A program made the translations under genes and the position numbers. A stretch of 47,745 nt of DNA from Planctomycetota bacterium. Lineage in GTDB: Bacteria > Planctomycetota > UBA1135 > GCA-002748355. The stretch is from NCBI GenBank assembly GCA_026984035.1, contig JALSSW010000126.1, positions 1-47,745 of the forward strand, read 5' to 3'. The notes under the pieces are model-generated. The model had not been told where the DNA came from. It saw nothing but the letters and a program-made list of their open reading frames with translations, and made no database searches. Of the stretch, positions 1 through 7,736 are shown in pieces (the first letter of the stretch is position 1; every line of letters starts with the position of its first letter).

Positions 1-1
1 C

Positions 2-1018
2 CTTTTTCGGGCGATGATTACCACCAGGGTCTTGGAAGAACGGGCGCTCAATCTTCAGCGCCAAGGAAGAATAGGTTTTTACGTGCCTTGCAGGGGACAA
101 GAGGCAAGCCATATCGGGACTGCTTATGCCTTGAAGGATAGTGACTGGATCTTTCCCGCTTACCGTCAGCCAGGCATTCTGATTCTTCGTGGTGCACCCT
201 TGCAGCAGATTGTTGATGAGTGGTATGGCAACGAAGGGGATATTTGCAAAGGGCGGCAGATGCCCGTTCATTACTCCTTTCGGCAGGTCCATTTTGTCTC
301 TGTGAGTTCCCCGATCGGGACCCAGATGACCCAAGCTGTCGGGGCGGGCATGGCCGCGAAGTACCGCAAAGAGGACACAGTCTTTATGACCTATTGCGGG
401 GATGGAGGGACCAGCGAAAATGATTTTCATAGCTCCCTGAACTTTGGTGGAGTCTACAAGGCCCCAGTGGTGTTCATCGTTGAGAACAATCAATGGGCGA
501 TCTCAACTCCGCTGGAGTATCAGACTTCCTCCGAGACGATGGCAAGCAAGGCTGAAGCCTATGGGATTCCCGGCGTTCGGGTAGATGGCAATGACATTCT
601 TGCGATCTACCAAGTCACCAAAGATGCCGTTGATCGGGCGCGAAGGGGAGACGGCCCCACTCTGATTGAGACTTTGACTTATCGCGTGGGCCCACACAGC
701 TCTTCTGATGATCCCAGTCGGTATCGGGATGATGCGGAAGTGCAATCCTGGATCGACAAGGACCCCATCAAGCGATTGGGCGCTTATCTAAAAAAGAAGA
801 GGTGGTGGTCTCAAGAGCTTGAAGATGAAATCCATGAGACTGCTCGAAAGGAGATTAATGCGGCTATTAGGAACGCAGAAGAGAAGCGTCCCCCATCTGT
901 AAGCTCAATGTTTGAAGATGTCTTCCTGGAGAAAACACCCCAACTTGTGGAGCAGGAAGAATATCTCAAATCCTTTGGAGATGGCGAGGCAAGGCAGATA
1001 GGTGAGTTCCCTCTTTGA
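2..1018 (+). CDS. 2-oxo acid dehydrogenase E1 alpha subunit, copy 1 (5' partial)
   Basis: Alpha subunit of the thiamine-diphosphate E1 component that decarboxylates a 2-oxo acid and passes the acyl group to the E2 lipoyl arm. The reading frame is open to the window edge. The first codons align with the interior of the second copy downstream (LQRQGRIGFY in both), so about 35-40 N-terminal residues lie outside the window and the ATG at 14 is not the real start. The TPP-binding motif is visible as GDGG followed by ENNQWAIS. The loop PHSSSDDPSRYR resembles the HSTSDD loop of branched-chain 2-oxo acid dehydrogenase E1alpha more than the pyruvate dehydrogenase loop, and keeps the His before the serines. 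It lies 103 bp upstream of E1beta in the same operon. The true substrate (branched-chain acids or pyruvate) cannot be settled from sequence alone. Confidence 0.9.
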   Translation, partial: LFRAMITTRVLEERALNLQRQGRIGFYVPCRGQEASHIGTAYALKDSDWIFPAYRQPGILILRGAPLQQIVDEWYGNEGDICKGRQMPVHYSFRQVHFVSVSSPIGTQMTQAVGAGMAAKYRKEDTVFMTYCGDGGTSENDFHSSLNFGGVYKAPVVFIVENNQWAISTPLEYQTSSETMASKAEAYGIPGVRVDGNDILAIYQVTKDAVDRARRGDGPTLIETLTYRVGPHSSSDDPSRYRDDAEVQSWIDKDPIKRLGAYLKKKRWWSQELEDEIHETARKEINAAIRNAEEKRPPSVSSMFEDVFLEKTPQLVEQEEYLKSFGDGEARQIGEFPL

Positions 1019-1121
1019 TCCAAGCAGGGGATCTCTACGCCCACCTTTGGGCCTCCCTGGGAGTGATCGCAGGGGTGGGGATCAATGAACCGGAACAAAA
1101 TGAAGCAAAGGAAGATTTGAA

Positions 1122-2096
1122 ATGACCGAAATGACACTGCTCCAGGCCGTCAATGACGCCCTTCACACCGAAATGGGGCGTGATGACCGGGTCCTTGTGT
1201 TTGGGGAGGATGTTGGGTTTAACGGGGGAGTCTTCAGGGCAACGGAAGGTCTTCAAAAAGAGTTTGGAGAGGATCGATGCTTTGATACCCCTCTTTCCGA
1301 ATGCGGGATCATAGGAACTGCCATTGGGATGGCCCTCTATGGGCTTCGTCCCGTTCCCGAGATCCAGTTTATGGATTTCATTTATCCTGCTTTTGACCAG
1401 ATCGTCTCCGAAGCTGCGAAGATGCGGTACCGGAGTGGGGGGGAATATACCTGTCCCATGGTGATTCGAACGCCTTGCGGTGGAGGAATCCGGGGTGGGC
1501 ATTATCATTCCCAATCGGCAGAGGCTTACTTTTGCCACACCCCAGGGCTCAAGGTTGTTTATCCTTCCCCCCCCGCCGATACCAAAGGTTTATTGATCTC
1601 CTCAATTCGGGACGAGGATCCCGTCATGTTTCTTGAACCTAAGAGGATTTACCGTTCTCTCAAAGGTGAGGTTCCAGAAGGTGAATATACCGTTCCTCTG
1701 GGAAAAGGCCGCATCGTTCGAGAAGGTGGGGACTGTACTCTCGTTGCATGGGGGGCAATGGTTGAGACCTGTGAAAAGGCTGCCATTGAGCTTTCCGCTA
1801 AAGGAAAAGAGGTCGAAATCATCGACCCTAGAACTCTTGTCCCCTTGGATGAAGCCTTGATCCTGGCTTCTGTGCGTAAGACAGGTCGCCTGGTAATCGT
1901 CTCCGAAGCTCCGAGGACAGGAGGCTTTGCGGGTGAGATTGCGGCGATTGTTGCGGAGAAAGCGATCGGTTCCTTGGAGGGCCCAGTGGTTCGCGTTACG
2001 GGGTTTGATGTGCCCTTCCCATATACATTGGAGGGTTTGTATATGCCTGATGCTCGCAGGGTCGTTCGTGGGGTGGAAGACAGCTTTAATTGGTAA
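1122..2096 (+). CDS. 2-oxo acid dehydrogenase E1 beta subunit
   Basis: Beta subunit of the E1 heterotetramer, 324 residues, the usual length for this family. The N-terminal pyrimidine-binding region contains LVFGEDVGFNGGVFRAT and FDTPLSECGIIGTAIGMA. The catalytic His region GGHYHSQSAEAYF follows, and a transketolase C-terminal domain occupies about residues 190-324. The ATG at 1122 is preceded by an AGGAAG-type ribosome-binding site. It sits between E1alpha copy 1 and E2, so it is the only E1beta available in the window for both E1alpha subunits. The GEDVG and HSQS motifs are typical of the PdhB/BkdB family. Identification as an E1beta is firm; substrate class is not. Confidence 0.93.
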   Translation: MTEMTLLQAVNDALHTEMGRDDRVLVFGEDVGFNGGVFRATEGLQKEFGEDRCFDTPLSECGIIGTAIGMALYGLRPVPEIQFMDFIYPAFDQIVSEAAKMRYRSGGEYTCPMVIRTPCGGGIRGGHYHSQSAEAYFCHTPGLKVVYPSPPADTKGLLISSIRDEDPVMFLEPKRIYRSLKGEVPEGEYTVPLGKGRIVREGGDCTLVAWGAMVETCEKAAIELSAKGKEVEIIDPRTLVPLDEALILASVRKTGRLVIVSEAPRTGGFAGEIAAIVAEKAIGSLEGPVVRVTGFDVPFPYTLEGLYMPDARRVVRGVEDSFNW

Positions 2097-2132
2097 GGAA
2101 TTCGCGGGTTAGGAGCCAGGAGGGAAAGGATT

Positions 2133-3449
2133 ATGACAATCAAAGAATTTGTTTTACCGGATATCGGAGAAGGGATCGCCGAGGGCGAAATCGTAAGTTG
2201 GAAGGTCAAGGAAGGGGATACCGTCAAGGAAGAGCAGGACTTTGTAGAAGTCATGACGGATAAGGCGACTGTTACCATTACGGTTCCCCATGATGGCGTC
2301 ATAAAAGAGATTCGTGCCAAGGAGGGGGACGTTGTTCCTGTCCATGAGGTGATTGCCCTGATCGATACAGGTGGCGCAGAGAGTGAAGGGTCCTCCTCTT
2401 CGGCCTCTGATGCACCTCCTCCACCGAAGGAAGAGGCAGCTCCTGTCTCAGTGGCTCCTCCAGCACCCGTTGTGACTTCGCCTACGCCCCAGCAGGCTTC
2501 TTCTGCCCCGGCATCCCCGGGAAAGGTCCTTGCAGCTCCAGCAACCCGAAAGAAGGCGCGTGAAGCGGGTGTTGATCTGGCAACCGTCCCGGGGACTGGC
2601 CCTGGGGGGCGAGTCACCAATGAGGATTTGGATCGCTTTCTTCAGGGAGAAGGGGGGGATACCTCTTCTGCCGCGGCTCCAACTCCTGCAACCGCTACTC
2701 CAACATCCTCCTTTGCTCCGATAGCCGTTGAAACTCCCAGTGCGCCGGAGTTGGTAGAGAGAGTTCCCTTCCGGGGAGTTCGAAAGAAGATTGCCGAGGC
2801 GATGACTCGATCCAAATTCACTGCAACCCATTTTTCGGTGGTTGAGGATCTGGATGTGACAGACCTTGTCGCTCTTCGGGCAGAGGTTAAGGCCGAATAT
2901 GCGGAAAAAGGGGTCAAGATCACCTATCTCCCCTTCATCATGAAGGCTGTGGTTGCCGGCCTGCGGGCGTTCCCCTGGCTTAATGCCAGTTTGGATGAGG
3001 TCAACCAGGAGATTGTGCTAAAGCGATTTTACAACCTAGGAATTGCTACGGATACCGAGAATGGTCTTATCGTTCCGGTGATCAAAGATGTAGATCGCAA
3101 GAGCATCGTTCAGATTGCGACCGAGCTTCAAGAGATGGCTGCTCGGACCCGCGAAGGCAAGGTGAACCCGGAAGATTTGAAAGGTGGAAGCTTCTCAATC
3201 ACAAATGCCGGGAACATCGGGGGCCTATTTGCGACACCGATTATCAACTTCCCAGAGGTTGCCATCCTTGGCGTGCACAAGATTCATAAAGCACCCCGGG
3301 TTGTTGAGGGCCAAATCCAAGTGCGTGATGTCATGTACTTATCCGTTTCAATTGATCATCGAATCGTGGATGGGGCTGATGGTGTGCGCTTTTTGAATTT
3401 GATCAAAACCTGTCTCGAGGACCCGAGGAAACTCCTCCTTGAAGCCTGA
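2133..3449 (+). CDS. 2-oxo acid dehydrogenase E2 (dihydrolipoamide acyltransferase)
   Basis: Core E2 of the complex, 438 residues. It carries the acyl group on a swinging lipoyl arm and transfers it to CoA. Domain order: one lipoyl domain (about 1-80) with the lipoylated lysine K44 in the VMTDKAT context; a Pro/Ala/Ser-rich linker (about 83-130); a peripheral-subunit-binding domain (about 133-168, containing ATRKKAREAGVDL and GPGGRVTNEDL); a second flexible linker; and a catalytic domain (about 210-438) ending in SIDHRIVDGADG, where H409 and D413 form the HxxxDG active-site motif. The start at 2133 has a clear AGGAGGGAAAGG-like ribosome-binding site. A single lipoyl domain and the SIDHRIVDGA motif fit BCKDH- or Gram-positive-PDH-type E2 proteins. 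It is flanked by E1 and E3 genes. Confidence 0.95.
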   Translation: MTIKEFVLPDIGEGIAEGEIVSWKVKEGDTVKEEQDFVEVMTDKATVTITVPHDGVIKEIRAKEGDVVPVHEVIALIDTGGAESEGSSSSASDAPPPPKEEAAPVSVAPPAPVVTSPTPQQASSAPASPGKVLAAPATRKKAREAGVDLATVPGTGPGGRVTNEDLDRFLQGEGGDTSSAAAPTPATATPTSSFAPIAVETPSAPELVERVPFRGVRKKIAEAMTRSKFTATHFSVVEDLDVTDLVALRAEVKAEYAEKGVKITYLPFIMKAVVAGLRAFPWLNASLDEVNQEIVLKRFYNLGIATDTENGLIVPVIKDVDRKSIVQIATELQEMAARTREGKVNPEDLKGGSFSITNAGNIGGLFATPIINFPEVAILGVHKIHKAPRVVEGQIQVRDVMYLSVSIDHRIVDGADGVRFLNLIKTCLEDPRKLLLEA

Positions 3450-3490
3450 ATGGCTGTCGCTTGTAAAAGGCCTTGGCAAAGCGCTTCAAC

Positions 3491-4564
3491 ATGACTGAAA
3501 GACCCATTCAAATCCTCGACGACAAAGGCAAAGCCCTCAGGGGGCGTTTGCCTAAGCTTAGCAAGGAAGCCTTTCTCGATTTCTATCGTGAGATGCAGAG
3601 GATTCGCATCTTCGATCATCGGATGTTGGCTCTCCAGCGGCAAGGACGGATTGGCTTCTATGGACCCGTGAAAGGCCAGGAAGGAGTCGTTGTAGGTTGT
3701 GCCAAGGCTGCTCGAGAACAAGACTGGATTCTTCCTGCATTGCGAGAAGGGGCGATCGCCATAATGCGGGGGCTTCCTCTTGATCTAGCGATTGCTCAGT
3801 TAATTGGCAATGACTTGGATCTGTGTAAGGGAAGGCAAATGCCCTGTCACTATACCTGGCGGAAAGGGAAATATGTTTCTATGTCTTCAGTGATCGGAAC
3901 CCAGATTTCCCACGCGACGGGAGTTGCTATGGCCGCAAAATACCGAAGGACAGATGAAGCCGTACTTGGCTTCATGGGGGATGGTGCGACCAGTTCCAAT
4001 GACTTTCATGCAGGGCTCAACTTTGCTGCCGTCTATAAGGCGCCCGTTGTTTTTGTTTGTCAAAATAACCAATGGTCGATTTCGGTTCCCTTCGAAAAGC
4101 AAACGGCTTCCAAGAGCGTTGCGGCCAAGGCCAAGGCCTACGGGATGCCAGGGGTCCTTGTGGATGGAAACGATCCCTTAGCTGTTTATGAGGTGGTTTC
4201 TGCCGCTCTCGATCGTGCTCGGGGAGGGGAAGGGCCCACGCTTGTGGAAGCCCTCACCTTCAGGCTCTTAGGCCATAGCTCCTCCGATGACCCCACGCGC
4301 TATCGCGATGAAGATCTCGTCAGAGAATGGGAAGCCAAGGAGCCAATCGCCCGCTACCGGGCCTTCTTAGAATCGAAGAAGCTTTGGTCTGAAGAGCAGG
4401 AGGCTGAGCTGCTGGATGAATTTGCAGGGGAAATCAACAATGCGATTCGACGGGCCGAGGCTGCCGCGCCGGTGGACCCAAAAACAATGATCGAGGATGT
4501 CTTCGAGACTCCTGACCCCCGACTTTTGGAGGAGTTTGCCAAGGCCCGCTCTTCCCTTTCCTGA
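3491..4564 (+). CDS. 2-oxo acid dehydrogenase E1 alpha subunit, copy 2
   Basis: Complete E1alpha paralogue of the partial gene at the window start, about 357 residues. The TPP motif is GDGATSSNDF followed by QNNQWSIS, and the active-site loop is GHSSSDDPTRYR, again BCKDH-like. Long blocks match copy 1 (LQRQGRIGFY, GNDLDLCKGRQMP, VYKAPVVF, VDGNDPLAVY), so the two arose by duplication, but they are clearly diverged and not a recent copy. I take the ATG at 3491 as the start; a TTG at 3473 in frame is the alternative, and neither has a strong ribosome-binding site. The gene lies between E2 and E3. It may serve the same E1beta with another substrate range, or form an alternative E1 heterotetramer; this is inference. 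Confidence 0.92.
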   Translation: MTERPIQILDDKGKALRGRLPKLSKEAFLDFYREMQRIRIFDHRMLALQRQGRIGFYGPVKGQEGVVVGCAKAAREQDWILPALREGAIAIMRGLPLDLAIAQLIGNDLDLCKGRQMPCHYTWRKGKYVSMSSVIGTQISHATGVAMAAKYRRTDEAVLGFMGDGATSSNDFHAGLNFAAVYKAPVVFVCQNNQWSISVPFEKQTASKSVAAKAKAYGMPGVLVDGNDPLAVYEVVSAALDRARGGEGPTLVEALTFRLLGHSSSDDPTRYRDEDLVREWEAKEPIARYRAFLESKKLWSEEQEAELLDEFAGEINNAIRRAEAAAPVDPKTMIEDVFETPDPRLLEEFAKARSSLS

Positions 4565-4613
4565 GGTTTTTTTGAAACTCCTTGCGATTTGATTGCATCC
4601 CCCAGGTGAAAGC

Positions 4614-6008
4614 ATGATTTATGACGCTGTAGTTCTTGGAGCCGGCCCTGCTGGCTATGTCTGTGCCATTCGTCTCGCCCAGCTTGGGATGAAGACTGCC
4701 ATTGTTGAGGGTAAGGACCTCGGCGGAGTCTGTCTCAATGTGGGCTGTATTCCCTCTAAGGCCCTGATCGCCGCCTCTCGCTTTGTCAAGAAAAGCCGGG
4801 AAGCCCATAAAATGGGAATCGATGTGGGTGAGGCCAAAGTGGATCTTGGCAAAATGATTGCCTGGAAAAATACGATTGTGGGGCAGTTGACGGGGGGGGT
4901 GAAGGTTCTTCTTGAAAAGAACGGGGTAACCATTATTCGTGGTTTCGGGAAGGTTCTGTCCCCAAACAAGGTAGAAGTCCAGGGGCCTGAATCTCAAGTC
5001 CTTGAGACCAAAAATATCGTAGTTGCCACGGGTTCCCGTCCGATCGAGATCCCAGGTTTTGCTTTTGACGGAAAGCATGTTTGGTCTTCTACCGATGCTT
5101 TGGCACCAACCGAGCTGCCAAAGCGCTTGCTTGTGATTGGTGGAGGGGTCATCGGTTTGGAACTTGGACTTGTTTACCATGCTCTAGGCTCTGAGCTACG
5201 AGTTGTGGAATTCATGGATCGGGTTGTTCCGGGTCTGGATGCCGAGCTGAGCAAGGAGATGGGACGTTCCCTCAAAAAGAAAAAAATCCCTGTCCACCTT
5301 GGGGCAAAAGCTATGGGCTATACAAAAAAAGACGGGGCTCTTTTAGTAAAGGTCGACTTGGGTGGAGGGGAAATTCAAGAGTTTGCCTGTGATGCGGTCC
5401 TCTCTTCTGTCGGCAGAGCCCCGAATGGCCACGGCTTGGGGCTTGAGCAAGCGGGGGTGGAAGTAACGGATCGGGGCTTTGTACCTGTGGATGCTCAACA
5501 GCGGACTCAAGTTTCCTCCATCTATGCCATTGGTGATATTACTGGCCAACCGATGTTGGCGCATAAAGGCTCTGCGGAGGGGCTGGTCGCGGCAGCAGTG
5601 ATTGCCGGGGATACTGGGGCCGCTTTTGATCCTGCTGGTATCCCGGGCGTAGTTTTCACGGATCCGGAGATCGCAACGGTCGGCCTGACAGAGGAGGAGG
5701 CCAAGAATCAGGGCTTCGAAATAGGGATAGGTAAATTCCCCTTCCGAGCCTCTGGTCGTGCTCTTTCATTGATGGAGCCGGAGGGTTGGGTCAAGATCAT
5801 CACAGACAAGAAAACAGATAAGATTCTTGGTGTCCACATGATCGGTCCCGAGGTCACCGAGTTGATTGGAGAAGGGACTCTTGCCCTTGAGGCGGGGCTC
5901 ACCGCTGAGGATATTGCCATGACGATTCATGCCCATCCGACTCTCCCTGAAGCCATCATGGAGGCTGCCGAGAATGTGCACAAGATGGCGGTTCACATCC
6001 TGAACTAG
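4614..6008 (+). CDS. lpdA: Dihydrolipoyl dehydrogenase (E3)
   Basis: Flavoprotein that reoxidises the dihydrolipoyl group of E2 with NAD+, 464 residues. The FAD Rossmann motif VVLGAGPAGYVCA is at the N-terminus. The redox disulfide lies in GGVCLNVGCIPSKAL (C40 and C45). The NAD-binding motif VIGGGVIGLELG follows near residue 175, and the catalytic His-Glu pair is in HAHPTLPEAIMEAA near the C-terminus. The ATG at 4614 is chosen because AGGTGA lies 4-9 bases upstream; an in-frame TTG at 4593 would add seven residues with no homology. It is the last gene of the E1-E2-E3 operon, so it is probably dedicated to this complex, though E3 can be shared by several complexes. Confidence 0.96.
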   Translation: MIYDAVVLGAGPAGYVCAIRLAQLGMKTAIVEGKDLGGVCLNVGCIPSKALIAASRFVKKSREAHKMGIDVGEAKVDLGKMIAWKNTIVGQLTGGVKVLLEKNGVTIIRGFGKVLSPNKVEVQGPESQVLETKNIVVATGSRPIEIPGFAFDGKHVWSSTDALAPTELPKRLLVIGGGVIGLELGLVYHALGSELRVVEFMDRVVPGLDAELSKEMGRSLKKKKIPVHLGAKAMGYTKKDGALLVKVDLGGGEIQEFACDAVLSSVGRAPNGHGLGLEQAGVEVTDRGFVPVDAQQRTQVSSIYAIGDITGQPMLAHKGSAEGLVAAAVIAGDTGAAFDPAGIPGVVFTDPEIATVGLTEEEAKNQGFEIGIGKFPFRASGRALSLMEPEGWVKIITDKKTDKILGVHMIGPEVTELIGEGTLALEAGLTAEDIAMTIHAHPTLPEAIMEAAENVHKMAVHILN

Positions 6009-6080
6009 CGATTCAAAGGATCGTTGGTTTGGGGAGTTCTTCATGCTGGATTGTGAGATCTGCGGCTATACTCACTGCCT

Positions 6081-7097
6081 ATGAACGCAAACAGGGGGCG
6101 ATCTCGGTCAGAAGGCGGAGATCCCGAGGCTTCGATCCAAGCAGGGTTGCGAATCCTCGAGCAGGAGATCAAAGCTTTAGAAGGTCTGCGGCCACGGATC
6201 GGGGTCGGATTTGCCCAAGCTGTCGACTTGATTTTGGAGACTTCCGGAACGGTGATTCTGACCGGAATGGGTAAAGCCGGTTTGATTGCGAGAAAGGTCT
6301 CAGCGACCTTGGCGAGCACTGGGACTCCTTCCATTTTTCTGCATCCGGCCGAAGCCGTGCATGGAGATCTTGGGCGAGTGGTTCAAGGGGATCTTGTTCT
6401 AGCCTTTTCGAAATCCGGCGAAACAGAAGAGCTGTTACGTTTCCTCCCCGTTGTCAAGGCTTCTGGGGTTCCCATCCTGGCTATGACCGAAAGCAAGGCT
6501 TCTACATTAGGACAGCTTGCGGACTTGGTATTGGAGATGGGGCCGATTGATGAAGCGGGAGAGCATGGGTTGGCGCCCTCCGCGTCCACTGTAGCTATGT
6601 TAGCCTTGGGAGATGCCTTAGCCTTGGTTGTCCAGGAGAGTCGGAATTTTGGGCCCGAAGAGTTTGCTCGTTTTCATCCTGCCGGCTCGTTGGGGCGCCG
6701 GCTCCTGCGTGTTGGAGAGATTATGCGCAAGGATGAACGCAACCCACTGGTCTCTCTTGGTGCGAAACTCCGCGAGGTTCTCTTTGTGATGACAAAGACC
6801 CCTGGCCGTCCAGGAGCTGCTTTGGTGGTTGACCATGAGCAGCGATTGGTTGGGATCTTCACCGACGGAGACTTACGGCGTTGCCTTGAGAAAGGGGTCG
6901 AGGGGCTTTTGGATCGGAGGATTGATGAGGTGATGACGGTTTCTCCCCGCAAGATCTCCGTGGACCGTCTCGCTGCGGAAGCTTTCAATCAACTCAAAGA
7001 AAACCAAGTGGATCAACTCCCAGTGGTGGATGAGTCAGGAAAGGCAGTCGGGATTTTGGACGTGCAGGATCTTTTGGAGCTTAAAATTGCTCCCTGA
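6081..7097 (+). CDS. kdsD: Arabinose-5-phosphate isomerase (KdsD type)
   Basis: Interconverts ribulose 5-phosphate and arabinose 5-phosphate, the first step toward Kdo of the LPS inner core. The protein has 338 residues, close to the family norm. A SIS domain occupies about residues 30-200 with GMGKAGLIARKVSATLASTG, HPAEAVHGDLG, SGETEE and FHPAGSLGRRL, which carry the Lys, Glu and His residues of known KdsD enzymes. Two CBS domains follow (about 212-270 and 275-338). It starts 72 bp after the E3 stop and is followed 30 bp later by kdsC, the next-but-one Kdo enzyme, which strongly supports the assignment. The N-terminus before EASIQAGLRILEQEI is poorly conserved, so the start may be a few codons off. 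Confidence 0.95.
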   Translation: MNANRGRSRSEGGDPEASIQAGLRILEQEIKALEGLRPRIGVGFAQAVDLILETSGTVILTGMGKAGLIARKVSATLASTGTPSIFLHPAEAVHGDLGRVVQGDLVLAFSKSGETEELLRFLPVVKASGVPILAMTESKASTLGQLADLVLEMGPIDEAGEHGLAPSASTVAMLALGDALALVVQESRNFGPEEFARFHPAGSLGRRLLRVGEIMRKDERNPLVSLGAKLREVLFVMTKTPGRPGAALVVDHEQRLVGIFTDGDLRRCLEKGVEGLLDRRIDEVMTVSPRKISVDRLAAEAFNQLKENQVDQLPVVDESGKAVGILDVQDLLELKIAP

Positions 7098-7127
7098 TTG
7101 CAATCGAATCCCCATAGGGCTTTTGTC

Positions 7128-7736
7128 ATGACCCGGAAAATGGATGAGTCCTTCATGGATCCTTCGCTGCGTGAGCGGCTTGCAAAAGTGCGGCTTCTTC
7201 TCCTGGATGTGGACGGTGTGCTTACGGACGGAAAACTCTATTTTGATGCCGAAGGAAGGGAGACAAAAATCTTTCATGTTCATGATGGGAGTGGCCTAGT
7301 CTATTGGCGAAGGCTTGGCTTTTGTACGGCTTTATTGTCAGGGAGGGATAGTCCGGCTGTTCGGGCAAGGGCAAAGGGGCTTCGGATCGACGAAGTGCAT
7401 TTGGGCCTTAAGACGAAGCTGGAAGCTTTTGAAGAGATTCTCGTGCGTCGACAACTGTCCCCTGAGGAGTCCCTTTACATGGGTGACGATTTGTTGGATT
7501 TGCCGGTTCTTCGGGCTGCTGGGGTGGCGGTAACGGTTCCTCAGGGGCGCCCCCAGGTAAAGGCCGTTTGTGATTATGTCACCGAAGCCGCGGCAGGCGA
7601 GGGAGCGGTGCGGGAGGTCATTGAAAACTTGTTGGTGGCCAAGGGGCTCTTCAAGAAAATCCTCGCAGTTGATGGCCAACCTTTTCCGGAGCAAAGGGGG
7701 CAAAGGGAAGGAGACCAGAGTGGGGGATCGGTTTAA
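7128..7736 (+). CDS. kdsC: 3-deoxy-D-manno-octulosonate 8-phosphate phosphatase (KdsC)
   Basis: HAD-family phosphatase removing phosphate from Kdo-8-phosphate. The nucleophile motif LLLLDVDGVLTDGKLYFD is at about residues 23-40 (D27 and D29), the Lys of motif III is near GLKTKLEAFEEI, and motif IV is GDDLLDLPVL. The C-terminal part (VAVTVPQGRPQVKAVCDYVT) is typical of KdsC. A C-terminal tail beyond the family core (KKILAVDGQPFPEQRGQ) is not conserved. I choose the ATG at 7128; a TTG at 7098, directly after the kdsD stop, and ATGs at 7140 and 7155 are alternatives. Its TAA overlaps by one base the ATG of the next gene, so translation is probably coupled to the LptC/LptA-like protein. Confidence 0.93.
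   Translation: MTRKMDESFMDPSLRERLAKVRLLLLDVDGVLTDGKLYFDAEGRETKIFHVHDGSGLVYWRRLGFCTALLSGRDSPAVRARAKGLRIDEVHLGLKTKLEAFEEILVRRQLSPEESLYMGDDLLDLPVLRAAGVAVTVPQGRPQVKAVCDYVTEAAAGEGAVREVIENLLVAKGLFKKILAVDGQPFPEQRGQREGDQSGGSV

Noticed and set aside
1649..2620. 323-codon minus-strand ORF opposite E1beta and E2
   Set aside because: Low-complexity Ser/Thr/Gly protein opposite strongly conserved genes; a shadow frame.
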